Under the pieces are notes generated by a model. It made no database searches. It saw only the letters and a list, made by a program, of their open reading frames with translations, and was not told the DNA's origin. Positions 31,936 through 40,263 of a stretch of DNA of 64,000 nucleotides are shown in pieces; the first letter of the stretch is position 1; every line of letters starts with the position of its first letter. Both the position numbers and the translations under genes were made by a program. The stretch lies in contig NZ_CP021768.1 of the NCBI RefSeq assembly GCF_002192255.1, positions 2,188,001 through 2,252,000 of the forward strand. Direction: 5' to 3'. The DNA comes from Stenotrophomonas sp. WZN-1. Its GTDB lineage: Bacteria; Pseudomonadota; Gammaproteobacteria; Xanthomonadales; Xanthomonadaceae.

Positions 31936-34169
31936 GGGTGATCTCCTGTGGAACGGGGTAGGGTGAAGTGGATCGTGGCGCCCTTGCCGGGCTCGCCCTC
32001 GGCCCAGGTCCTGCCGCCGTGGCGGCCGACGATGCGGCGCACGTTGGCCAGGCCAATGCCGGTGCCTTCGAATTCCTCGACGTGATGCAGGCGCTGGAAT
32101 ACGCCGAACAGCTTGTCGACGTAGCGCATGTCGAAGCCGCAGCCGTTGTCGCGTACGAAGAAATGGTCTTCGTCGACGTTGCGCTCGTGACCGATCTCTA
32201 TCACTGCCTGGTCGCGCTCGCGGGTGAACTTGAGCGCGTTGGCCAGCAGGTTCTGCCAGACCAGGCGCAGCATCGTCGGGTCGGCCTCAACCTCCGGCAG
32301 CGGTGCCAGACTCCACTGTACGTCGCGGCCGCTGTAGTCCAAGGCCAGGCTCCTGCGGACATCTTCGGCCAGAGCGGCCATGTCCAGCCGTACCCGGCCA
32401 AGCGTGGAACGGCCCATCTGCGAGAAGCTCAGCAGGTCGTCCACCAGCGTTCCGGCGGATTTGGCCGACTCCACGATCGTATCCAGGAAGCGGCGCTCGG
32501 TATCGTTGAGGCGTTCGCCGGCCGAGCTGCCCAGCAGCTCCGAGTAACCGACGATATGGCGGAAGGGCGCGCGCAGGTCGTGGCTGACCGAATAGGAAAA
32601 CGCTTCGAGTTCCTTGTTGCTGCGGACCAGCTGCTCATTGAGCTCGGCCATTTCCTCGGCCTTGCGCAGCACGATGTCGACGATGGCGGTGCGCATCTCG
32701 TGGGCGGCATCGCGGTCGGCGTCGTTCCACGGCAGGCTGCGCTGCTGAACGGTTTCCTTCCAGGCCTCGAAGGAGCTGCGCGGCGACAGTGCCACGTCGG
32801 GTGCCGCGGTCTTGCGTGGATCGCCGCCCCAGCGCACGGTACGCACCACTTCGGGGCGGAACCACATCAGGTAGCTGTCATGCAGTTGCGAAATGGACAC
32901 CGCCAGGACGCCGCTGGCCACGTCGGACAGGCGCGCGCCGGGCGCCCAGTCGGCCGCCAGGTGGTCGCTACAATACGTTTCCTGCCCGGCCTGCTGTGCG
33001 GCCAGCCAATCGGCCAGGGCCAGCACGTCGGTTGCGGGCGGGCACTGGCCCACACGCATGCAGTCGCCCTTGTGCACGATGGCGGCGCCTGCGGCACCGG
33101 TCAGTGATAGCAGGCTGGCTTCATCGTGGCGCAGCGCAGCCATGAAATCCTCGTCGCCGGCCATGCGTGCCAGCAGCTTGACCAGCACCGAGCGGCGCGC
33201 CACGCGCTCTTCGATGGCGCGTGCACGCTCCTTCAGCGCGATCTGCAGCGACAGGATCTGGCCCATGAACTCACAGGCGGTGCGCACGTGGTAGGGCAGG
33301 CGGCGCGGCTGCACCGTGTGGCAGGACACCAGGCCCCACAGCTGGCCCTCATGCACCAGCGACACCGACATCGACGCGCCGGTGCCCATGTTGCGCATGT
33401 ACTGCAGGTGCACGGGCGAAACGCTGCGCAGCACGGCCAGGCTCAGGTCGGTGGCCGGCGCGTCGCGGTGCTCCTCGCTGCGCATCAGTGGGGCAGGGGT
33501 GTAGTTGTTGTCCGCGATCAGTCGCACCCGGTTGCGCCGATACAGCTCGCGGGCCTGGGCCGGAATGTCCGACTCGGGGAAGCGCAGGTCCAGGTAGGAC
33601 GGCAACAGGCCGTTGCCATCCTCGGCGACCACGATGCCGTTCCAGCCGGCATCGAACTGGTAGACCAGAGTGCGGTCGAAGCCGGTCAGCCGACGCATGT
33701 GCGCGGCCGCCAGCTGGCACAGATCTTCCACGGTGGTAGCCGATTCGATGCCGGTCATCAGTTCGCGGATCGACGGATACAGTTCTTCCAGCGAACCCGG
33801 CTGGCCGGGAACCGGTGCCTCCAGCTCGATCAGCAGATCGCTGGCGGAGCGATGCACCAGCAACTGATGCCGGCCGTGGCCATCCAGGTGCACAGCGCCG
33901 ACTTGGGCGCTACTGCCCACCGTGGCCTGCTGGAACAGCGCCTGGAAGGGCGCCAGCACGCCGCCCAGTACCTCGCTGACGTGCTGCATCAACGGTTCGC
34001 CGAACTGCTTCAGCAACCCCGGCTGGCTGATGGCGCGCTCACGCACCCGCAGTGACTGCGGCTCCACTACCAGAAGCACCCCATATGGCTGGATGGCACC
34101 GGGCGTATGAATCGGTTCGCGCGCACAACGGGACTGGGCGGTGTCGTGCGTGGACTCGGCAGAAGGCAT
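31932..34169 (-). CDS. bphP: Bacteriophytochrome histidine kinase BphP
   Basis: 745 aa from ATG 34169 (a TTG lies one codon earlier). Biliverdin-attachment Cys15 in RCAREPIHTPGAIQPYG; PAS-GAF-PHY photosensory core with RFPESDIPAQARELY (PRxSDIP-type); HisKA with His530 (SVSHDLRAPF); HATPase at the end. It senses red/far-red light through biliverdin. No heme oxygenase bphO is adjacent, so the chromophore must come from another locus. It leads a three-gene operon. Confidence 0.95.
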   Translation of the reverse strand: MPSAESTHDTAQSRCAREPIHTPGAIQPYGVLLVVEPQSLRVRERAISQPGLLKQFGEPLMQHVSEVLGGVLAPFQALFQQATVGSSAQVGAVHLDGHGRHQLLVHRSASDLLIELEAPVPGQPGSLEELYPSIRELMTGIESATTVEDLCQLAAAHMRRLTGFDRTLVYQFDAGWNGIVVAEDGNGLLPSYLDLRFPESDIPAQARELYRRNRVRLIADNNYTPAPLMRSEEHRDAPATDLSLAVLRSVSPVHLQYMRNMGTGASMSVSLVHEGQLWGLVSCHTVQPRRLPYHVRTACEFMGQILSLQIALKERARAIEERVARRSVLVKLLARMAGDEDFMAALRHDEASLLSLTGAAGAAIVHKGDCMRVGQCPPATDVLALADWLAAQQAGQETYCSDHLAADWAPGARLSDVASGVLAVSISQLHDSYLMWFRPEVVRTVRWGGDPRKTAAPDVALSPRSSFEAWKETVQQRSLPWNDADRDAAHEMRTAIVDIVLRKAEEMAELNEQLVRSNKELEAFSYSVSHDLRAPFRHIVGYSELLGSSAGERLNDTERRFLDTIVESAKSAGTLVDDLLSFSQMGRSTLGRVRLDMAALAEDVRRSLALDYSGRDVQWSLAPLPEVEADPTMLRLVWQNLLANALKFTRERDQAVIEIGHERNVDEDHFFVRDNGCGFDMRYVDKLFGVFQRLHHVEEFEGTGIGLANVRRIVGRHGGRTWAEGEPGKGATIHFTLPRSTGDHP

Positions 34170-34408
34170 CAAAGGCGGGACTCATGATTCGTGGATGGCT
34201 GGAAAGGCCCAGCGTCGCATCCGGCATGCATGGATGGTGAAGCAAAATCGTGCATTCGCCTACCAGCACGTGCGCGTGAAGAGCGTTTCATTCAAACCTG
34301 AATTCTTCATCTGACCATTCCAACAGCACTTGCATGTTTCGCGAAAGGTACATGTGCGCTGCACGCGCGCTCGACACCGACTTGCCTAGGGTGAACGCAC
34401 ATTCCTGA

Positions 34409-34714
34409 GTGACCACGCCCGTGAACCTGCAGACCTTGCCTTCAACGCCATACCGCATGCTTGCCGACAGCTGCCAGTTTGAGCTGCTGGATGTGGATGC
34501 CCTGCAGGATCCGGCCAGTGGGCGCCTGCTCCACCTGTACTCGCTGGTTGCGCGCTGCCTGTGCTGCGAGACGGTGTTCAAGGCGGAAGAGGGGCAGGGA
34601 TTGGTCAGCCACACCGCCGCGCGGGTGGTGCGATGCCCCACGGGTTGTGGCCAGCAGGCGTTCAAGCCGGCATTGCTGCGTGCATGGCAGCCGCAGCGCG
34701 TCGCACAGGCCTGA
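34409..34714 (+). CDS. Small protein with CxxC pairs, unknown function
   Basis: 101 aa from GTG 34409 (GTG 34421 possible). Two Cys pairs, CLCCETVF and CPTGCG, about 34 residues apart could form a zinc ribbon. No family recognised. It lies between the divergent bphP promoter and convergent tspO. The 239-bp gap before it holds the bphP promoter; I see no clear motif in it. Confidence 0.5.
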   Translation: MTTPVNLQTLPSTPYRMLADSCQFELLDVDALQDPASGRLLHLYSLVARCLCCETVFKAEEGQGLVSHTAARVVRCPTGCGQQAFKPALLRAWQPQRVAQA

Positions 34715-34730
34715 GAGCACTGATACTGGG

Positions 34731-35216
34731 TCACAGCAACCCGGGATTGGCGCGCCACACCGCGAAGTTCAGCGCCGAGGCAAACGATATCCAGGCCAGG
34801 TAAGGTAGCAGCATCACCGCCGCACCGCGATGGATGCGTGCGAAGGCAACGATCGTTGCGCAGACCAGTGTGATCAGTACCAGGATGTCGACGAAGGCCA
34901 GCGCTCCCAGCTTCCAGCCGAAGAACAGCCAGCTCCAGAGGGCATTGACGGCCAGCTGCAGCAGATAGAGCACCAGGGCCGGTTGCGCGTTGCGCCAGCC
35001 GCGTTCGCGCCAGACCAGCCACGCCGCAACGGCCATCATTGCGTAGAGCAGGGTCCATACCGGGCCAAACACGCTGGCAGGCGGTGCCCAGGTGGGCAGG
35101 GCGAGGGCAGCGTAGAAGTTGGCAGCGGATGTGGATGCCCACGCACCGACTCCCGCCGCCGCAAAAGTGACCACGCCCCATCCCAGAAGACCCAAAACCT
35201 GTGAACGCCGCTTCAT
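34731..35216 (-). CDS. tspO: TspO/MBR family tryptophan-rich sensory protein
   Basis: 161 aa from ATG 35216, chosen for AAGGAGC 8 bp upstream. Five helices and the TspO motifs ALPTWAPPASVFGPVWTLLY, NALWSWLFFGW and PYLAWISFASALNFAVW. TspO binds porphyrins and in Rhodobacter modulates tetrapyrrole and photosynthesis genes in answer to oxygen. Proximity to bphP and to the singlet-oxygen regulon suggests a shared link to tetrapyrrole photochemistry. Confidence 0.9.
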   Translation of the reverse strand: MKRRSQVLGLLGWGVVTFAAAGVGAWASTSAANFYAALALPTWAPPASVFGPVWTLLYAMMAVAAWLVWRERGWRNAQPALVLYLLQLAVNALWSWLFFGWKLGALAFVDILVLITLVCATIVAFARIHRGAAVMLLPYLAWISFASALNFAVWRANPGLL

Positions 35217-35288
35217 TCCGTACCGCTCCTTCATGCCTATACCCATGCATACGAACAGAAGCGGCGCATGGATGCAGGCCGGGTGCGA

Positions 35289-37484
35289 TCAGTCTGAAGT
35301 GCCCCCGACGCTGCCGCCTTGGCTGGCCGGCAGCAGCGATGGCTGCTGATCGAACCATTCGCGCGCCTTGGCCAGGTGCCACTGGCGCTGGTCGCCATTG
35401 AGTTCGATGCCAGCGCCCAGCAGCCCCCAGCGGAGGTAGAGATCGCCACGCTTGCGCTGCTCCAGAAGATCCAGCCGCGCACGTACCGACAGGCGATCGT
35501 TTTCGGCCTGCAGGCCGTCGATGAGCAGATGGCCCGGGCGCCAGCGCAGCATGGCCTGTGCATCGACCTGGCCGGAGTCGAGCAGCGACAACGTCCAGCG
35601 CGGGTAGTCGGTGCGCTTGGCGAACACGGCCAGCAAGGGGCGTGCATCGCTCAGGGTCAGATCGGTGGTAGCGTCCACCTGGAACGGGGACTGCGCGTCG
35701 ATGCGGCCCCGCTTGAACACAGCACGGCCTTTCCACGCGCTGTTGGAATCGGTGCCCGCCACCTGCACATTGCGCAGCTCCACGGTGGTACCGGACAGAT
35801 CAAAATGGCGCTGGTTGAAGTCCCCGCGGCGAAGCGTCGCGTTCACGTCGACATCGCCGCCCATGTCCAGGCCGGCCACCTTGGCGCTTGCATTGCGGCC
35901 CAGCAACCGCGCGGTGCCATGGCCGACGCGGCCATCGGTGTCGAGCGTGGCGTCGCCGCTGAGGCTGCCGGTGCCACGCAGCAGGCGCACCTGTTGAGAG
36001 CCGAGGTAGCGGTTGTAGGCGGCGAGGTCCGGAATGGTCGCTTGGCTGAAGCGCAGCCGCGCACGAACGCCCTTGCGCAGTTCCTGCAGGCGTCCATCGC
36101 CAGTGAGGTCCACGGCCAGGTCGCGCCCGTCGAACAGCCGCACGTCCCGGGCATCGTCGGGGCGCGCGGTGAAGCGGGGCAGCCGGATGGCCAGCTGTGC
36201 CTGATTGGGGCTGCCTGCCTTCAGCTCGCCATGCGCGCTGGCGGTACCGGCCAGACGCACGCCGGCCACTTCGGCAACTGCTGCGGCCGAGGGAATATCC
36301 ACTGTGCTGCCTTCGATCAGCTCGCCACTGCGCAGGCGCAGATCGGCTTTCAGCGTGCCGCCGCCGTCGAGCTGCAGCCATGGCTTGCGCACGAACAGGG
36401 CAGGGATCCAGTTGAGCGAGGTGAAGGCCCATTCGCCTCGCACGGTACCGGAGCTGCGTTCCAGCAGCTGGGCAGGGTGCTGGAACGGGATCTCGCGCCC
36501 GGTGATGTGCAGGTCGGCATCGATGCCAGCGGCCGAATCCGGGCGTGGCGGCAGGCGTGCCTGCAGGCGCAGGTCGTTGGCCACATTGAGCTGCAGGGCC
36601 AGCACGCCGCGATTGGGTGCGCCATCGCCGAGGAAGAGCGGTACCTGCCAGAGCGCGTGGTCACCGGGTTGCAGCTGGCCGTCGATCAGGTGGAGCGCCA
36701 GCTGCAGGCGTCCGGACACCGGCGCGCTGGAGAGCTTCGGCGATGTGGCATCCGTATCCATGCGCAAGCCCTGGCTGCGCGCATCCACCTCAAGCTGCGC
36801 ATGCAGCAGTTCCAACTTGGCCAGGCCGGGCGCCTGGTCGCGATAGTGCCCCGGATAGCTGAAGCGCGCGCTCAGATCCATGTCGCCCAGCAGCTGCACG
36901 CCGTCATAGCTGGTGTCTGCCTTGCTGAACGAAACCTCGGAATCGAACAGTTCGGACGGACCGCCGCGCAGCTGCTTGAGGAACCCGACCGTGCCCTGGC
37001 CCTTGCCGATGATCAGCAGCTTGCCGAGCCGGGTGCTGCGAATGCTGTCGCTGTGGATGGCGTCGAAACGCAGGGTCCAGCCTTGGTCGCTACGCGGCGG
37101 TGACGGAATGGCGTCCTCGACGCGACTGATCTCGGCCGACACGCCAGTGGCCTGCAATCGGGGAACCTGCACTTCGCGGCGGAACAAGGGCAGCACGGCC
37201 AAGCGAGCGCTGGCACGCTCGGCGTGCAGTACGTAGACGGTATGGTTGACGTGACCGCGCATATGCACGTTCCAGGCAATGACGTGGCCGGGCAGCAGCG
37301 TGATGGCCGGGCCGGTGGTCATCACGAACTTGTGCGGCTTGCGGTTGGTGACCTGGTCGAACAGCGGGGTATTGAGGAAGATGTTGCCGGCCAGCAGGTA
37401 GAGAACGTACACGCTCAGCAGGAAGTAGCCAGCGACGCGCCATCGGCGGAGCCGGTGCGGGATGCGCGCGGAAGTAGGGGGCAT
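35289..37484 (-). CDS. AsmA/YhdP-like membrane-anchored protein (intermembrane lipid-transfer type)
   Basis: 731 aa from ATG 37484 (ATG 37514 also open). One N-terminal helix (VAGYFLLSVYVLYLLAGNIFL) and then a long periplasmic beta-rich body with repeated alternating strands, for example GTLKADLRLRSGELIEG and GDVDVNATLRRGDFNQRHFDLSGTTVELRNV. The layout fits AsmA-like proteins that span the periplasm. Exact subfamily not determined. Transcribed alone. Confidence 0.65.
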   Translation of the reverse strand: MPPTSARIPHRLRRWRVAGYFLLSVYVLYLLAGNIFLNTPLFDQVTNRKPHKFVMTTGPAITLLPGHVIAWNVHMRGHVNHTVYVLHAERASARLAVLPLFRREVQVPRLQATGVSAEISRVEDAIPSPPRSDQGWTLRFDAIHSDSIRSTRLGKLLIIGKGQGTVGFLKQLRGGPSELFDSEVSFSKADTSYDGVQLLGDMDLSARFSYPGHYRDQAPGLAKLELLHAQLEVDARSQGLRMDTDATSPKLSSAPVSGRLQLALHLIDGQLQPGDHALWQVPLFLGDGAPNRGVLALQLNVANDLRLQARLPPRPDSAAGIDADLHITGREIPFQHPAQLLERSSGTVRGEWAFTSLNWIPALFVRKPWLQLDGGGTLKADLRLRSGELIEGSTVDIPSAAAVAEVAGVRLAGTASAHGELKAGSPNQAQLAIRLPRFTARPDDARDVRLFDGRDLAVDLTGDGRLQELRKGVRARLRFSQATIPDLAAYNRYLGSQQVRLLRGTGSLSGDATLDTDGRVGHGTARLLGRNASAKVAGLDMGGDVDVNATLRRGDFNQRHFDLSGTTVELRNVQVAGTDSNSAWKGRAVFKRGRIDAQSPFQVDATTDLTLSDARPLLAVFAKRTDYPRWTLSLLDSGQVDAQAMLRWRPGHLLIDGLQAENDRLSVRARLDLLEQRKRGDLYLRWGLLGAGIELNGDQRQWHLAKAREWFDQQPSLLPASQGGSVGGTSD

Positions 37485-37618
37485 GTACTGCTCTAAGGGC
37501 CGGAATTCACTCAACTATTGCCGAACCGATGGCGGTGGCGCGTGAAGCGGGTGCCGGCGCACGTGCTGGATTCTGCTAGTGTCCGCCTTGCCCGCTACGC
37601 CGAACCGCGAGGAAATGC

Positions 37619-38098
37619 ATGGAAATCCGAGCTGCCACCGCCGGTGACTTCGACGCCATGTGGGCGATCTTCAAGGCGGCCATTGCGATGGAGGATTCGT
37701 TTCCATTCGCCGGCACCTTCGAGGCCGGCACCTTCCGGAGCCATTGGTTCGGAGTGCAGGCGGCCTTTGTGGCCGTTCTGGAAGGGCGCGTAGTCGGAAT
37801 GTACAAGATGGGCGCCAACTACCCGGACCTGGGGGCGCATGTGGCCAGCGCCACCTACGTGGTCGATCCACTGGCGCAGGGGCGTGGCATCGGGCGGGCG
37901 CTGGTGGAAGACAGTCTGATCCGGTCCAGATCGGAGGGTTTCCTGGCCATGCAGTTCAACTACGTGGTCAGCACCAACGCGCCAGCGGTTGAGTTGTATC
38001 GGAAGCTGGGCTTCGCTGTGGTCGGGACGCTACCGGCGGCGTTCCGGCATCGGGCGCTGGGGTTGGTTGACGTGTATGTGATGCACCGGTTCCTGTAG
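37619..38098 (+). CDS. GNAT family N-acetyltransferase
   Basis: 159 aa. GNAT motif A is VVDPLAQGRGIGRALVEDSL, with preceding strand GAHVASATYVVDP and C-terminal YRKLGFAVVGTLPAAF. It transfers an acetyl group from acetyl-CoA to an amine or amino acid substrate that cannot be told from sequence. Stand-alone gene. Confidence 0.88.
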   Translation: MEIRAATAGDFDAMWAIFKAAIAMEDSFPFAGTFEAGTFRSHWFGVQAAFVAVLEGRVVGMYKMGANYPDLGAHVASATYVVDPLAQGRGIGRALVEDSLIRSRSEGFLAMQFNYVVSTNAPAVELYRKLGFAVVGTLPAAFRHRALGLVDVYVMHRFL

Positions 38099-38117
38099 GA
38101 CGACGCAGGGCAGGGGC

Positions 38118-38324
38118 TCACGGTGAGCGGGCGACACTGCTTCCACGAACGAAGGCCGCTGCCAGCCGCAGTGCATCGTTACTGGCACGATCACTGCGCA
38201 GCGCGTGGGCCAGTCGACCGGGAGTGACGCCGGTCCAGCGCACCAGATCATGCGTGGCATGGGCCTGGTCGCTGTAACCGTGGCGCGCTGCAGCGGAGGC
38301 GATGCTGGTGGCTTCTCCATCCAA
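38118..38324 (-). pseudogene. AraC-family regulator, C-terminal remnant
   Basis: 68 codons remain. IASAAARHGYSDQAHATHDL and RWTGVTPGRL match the second helix-turn-helix of AraC/XylS proteins. The first helix-turn-helix and the sensing domain are absent; at its 5' side the sequence runs at once into the leader of the DUF6265 gene. It is a truncated remnant lying about 570 bp from the dif-like site. Confidence 0.7.
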
Positions 38325-38355
38325 TGTGCAGCCAACCCATCTAGGAGGTCAGAAC

Positions 38356-38817
38356 ATGTTGAAGTCGAAGGTTGCCGTGTTGGGCGCAGGCCTTGCGTTT
38401 GGAAGTGGCGTGGCTATGGCCGCACCGGCCGAGTTTGACTGGCTGGCCGGGCATTGGTGTGGCGGTACCGAGGAGCGCAGGCTTGATGAGGTCTGGCTGC
38501 CCGAGGCCGGCGGCGCCTTGCTTGGCATGTCGCGCACGTTGAGCCACGGCGATATGGAGTCATTCGAGTACATGCGCCTGGTGCCTGCAGGCAAAGCGGC
38601 TGGCCTGCATGTGCAGCCCAATGGCGTGGCGGCAACCACGTTCGTCATTGCCGAACATGGCGCGAACTGGGTGGTGTTCGAGAATCTGCAGAATGACTTC
38701 CCGAAACGCATCGAGTACCGGCGGGATGGGACTGCGCTGAAGGCGAGCATCTCTGGTCCGGGAGATGATGGGAAGATCCTGCGGATTCCGTTTGACTATC
38801 GGCGCTGCGGGGAGTGA
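38356..38817 (+). CDS. DUF6265 family secreted protein
   Basis: 153 aa from ATG 38356 with ribosome site AGGAGG 9 bp before it. Signal peptide about 1-22 (ends AMAA). Family features are FDWLAGHWCG near the mature N-terminus, EVWLPEAGGALLGMSRT, and FENLQNDFPKRIEYRR. A lipocalin-like fold is likely; role unknown. Confidence 0.75.
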   Translation: MLKSKVAVLGAGLAFGSGVAMAAPAEFDWLAGHWCGGTEERRLDEVWLPEAGGALLGMSRTLSHGDMESFEYMRLVPAGKAAGLHVQPNGVAATTFVIAEHGANWVVFENLQNDFPKRIEYRRDGTALKASISGPGDDGKILRIPFDYRRCGE

Positions 38818-38893
38818 GTGGGAACGCTGGCTAGGAGTGAGGTCAGGGATCTGAGGACTGGGGAGGCTCTGGCCTCTTGGGTAGCAAGCTTGC

Positions 38894-38921
38894 CCGGAAC
38901 ATAATATACATTATGCGAAAT
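38894..38921 (-). other. dif: dif-like XerC/XerD recombination site
   Basis: Read on the minus strand, an 11-bp XerC-type arm ATTTCGCATAA, the 6-bp centre TGTATA, and an XerD-type arm TTATGTTCCGG. Twenty contiguous bases, CGCATAATGTATATTATGTT, equal E. coli dif as I recall it; only the outer ends differ. KOPS-like GGGNAGGG motifs on both sides point to it. It is either the chromosomal dif or a dif altered by an element that integrates through Xer. Confidence 0.8.
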
Positions 38922-38980
38922 GCCGTATCGGGCTGCGGCTGCGTTCGTATCCTCCGCGTGGCAATGGCTGGTGACGGGAC

Positions 38981-39067
38981 AACTAAATCTGTACTTCTGC
39001 GCCAAGTAAATTTGTACTCTTCGGTACGACTGCGTTTTCGCTGGGAGGCGCAACTAAGTTTGTACTT
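38981..39067. repeat. Three AA(C/G)TAAATTTGTACTT-type repeats
   Basis: AACTAAATCTGTACTT (38981-38996), AAGTAAATTTGTACTC (39004-39019) and AACTAAGTTTGTACTT (39052-39067), all direct, spaced 23 and 48 bp. The last overlaps the stop codon of the KfrA_N-type gene and encodes its final KVQT. They could be recombinase or regulator binding sites at the end of a mobile element. Confidence 0.6.
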
Positions 39068-39452
39068 TTTTGCCCTGACTCCGCAGCTCGATCTCGCGCC
39101 TGGACAGGATATCCTCTCGGCGCAGCAGGTCTGATTCCCAAGCACTGAGCAGATCTATGAGTCTTCGCCACGGACTATCCACCGGGATTGTGACTGCCGC
39201 CAATACCGGCGTACCCAAATCATCCGGCCGGAGCGATCGATGCTCATCCGCGCCCTCAGGTTCAGCGTTCGGCGGCGTCACCATCAGATGGCCAAACTGA
39301 GCGTAGAACGCATCGATGTACTGCTTTAGCGTGGGGCCCGAGCCGCGCCCGCCGAGTTCTTGTCGAAGATTGCGCTGATTAGTCACCCTCCCCCTCTCAA
39401 GTAGGGAGGTAAGCGCCAAGAAAGCTTCCTCTTGCGTGATTGAGGTCGGCAT
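39054..39452 (-). CDS. KfrA_N-type DNA-binding protein
   Basis: 132 aa. Residues about 8-50 (EEAFLALTSLLERGR, then RNLRQELGGRGSGPTLKQYIDAF) match the KfrA_N winged-helix DNA-binding domain of plasmid and integrative-element proteins; the C-terminal third is a charged helix likely to be coiled coil. The long coiled-coil tail of KfrA is absent. It lies 130 bp from the dif-like site in low-GC, element-type DNA and ends in a repeat. Confidence 0.65.
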   Translation of the reverse strand: MPTSITQEEAFLALTSLLERGRVTNQRNLRQELGGRGSGPTLKQYIDAFYAQFGHLMVTPPNAEPEGADEHRSLRPDDLGTPVLAAVTIPVDSPWRRLIDLLSAWESDLLRREDILSRREIELRSQGKKVQT

Positions 39453-39795
39453 TGTGGTCCTCCGGAAGCTGGCGTCCGAGCCTCATTGTGCGCCGATTGC
39501 GGCTCCCTTCAAGTGCCCTTGCCTATTCATTCGCAAGCTCAAACATCCTTGCGGCATCGGTGTACATGACCGCATCTAGCTCGGCGAATTGAGACATTTC
39601 CCCCACACGTTTGCAGCGTGTAGACAGCGGCACTCTTACACCAGTAGCTCATGCAGCAGGCAAACAGTGCGCACTGATTCTCCGGCTGAGACCCCGGCGG
39701 CTCAAGCGACGGCGGAGACTGTGGCAGATTCGCCGCCGAAACTTTGGCTTGCTAGACTCACATCCTGTGTAGTCATCATTGATCGAGGGGCCTGA
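39453..39795. other. Gene-poor accessory gap
   Basis: 343 bp of lower GC. On the minus strand an open frame ends with MSQFAELDAVMYTDAARMFE then LANE and a stop near 39523. It has the look of a protein C-terminus left over from a lost gene, but I cannot assign it. No RNA gene or clear promoter seen. Confidence 0.35.
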
Positions 39796-40260
39796 ATGCA
39801 CTTCGACACCCTTACGCCGGCTCAACGGATCCTCCGCGATGCGGCTACGGCGCGCCAAACAGTTGCTGCGCAATGGCCGAGTGCCGCGCAGGTCGGTCAC
39901 ATGCTTGACTCTGATGCTCCCAACGGTAGTGAGCTTGTCAGCCAGTTGCGCCGCGCGGGCAAGCTATTAGGGGTGTACGTCACCCAGTCCTCGCCCGGCT
40001 ACCGCTATCCGACTTGGCAGTTCCACGCCAATGGCCAGCCTGTTGCTCACTTGGCTGAGATTCTGGAGGTTCTGCGCGAATTCGGCCCGTTCGAGCACGA
40101 GTCGGGCGGGCTGCGCCGCACCACAGGCTGGGGTGAGGTCGAGTGGTTCCTCACTCCGCACGCGATGCTCGATGGTGCAACTCCAGCCGAAATGTTGGCC
40201 ACTGATCCGTGCCGCGTTTTGCGGGCTGCGTGCGTCGAGTTTCACGGCGAAACTGAGTAG
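39796..40260 (+). CDS. Antitoxin Xre/MbcA/ParS toxin-binding-domain-like protein
   Basis: 154 aa. The N-terminal half has a helix-turn-helix-like segment (SAAQVGHMLDSDAPNGSELVSQLRRAGKLLG). The C-terminal half, WFLTPHAMLDGATPAEMLATDPCRVLRAA, fits the DUF2384/MbcA-ParS pattern (LdGkTPaelL). No RES-type toxin gene adjoins it, so it is an orphan or regulates something else. Accessory region beside the dif-like site. Confidence 0.5.
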   Translation: MHFDTLTPAQRILRDAATARQTVAAQWPSAAQVGHMLDSDAPNGSELVSQLRRAGKLLGVYVTQSSPGYRYPTWQFHANGQPVAHLAEILEVLREFGPFEHESGGLRRTTGWGEVEWFLTPHAMLDGATPAEMLATDPCRVLRAACVEFHGETE

Positions 40261-40263
40261 GGT

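Noticed and set aside
34288..35736. Long minus-strand frame across tspO and the small Cys protein
   Set aside because: It crosses three better supported genes and has no recognisable domain.
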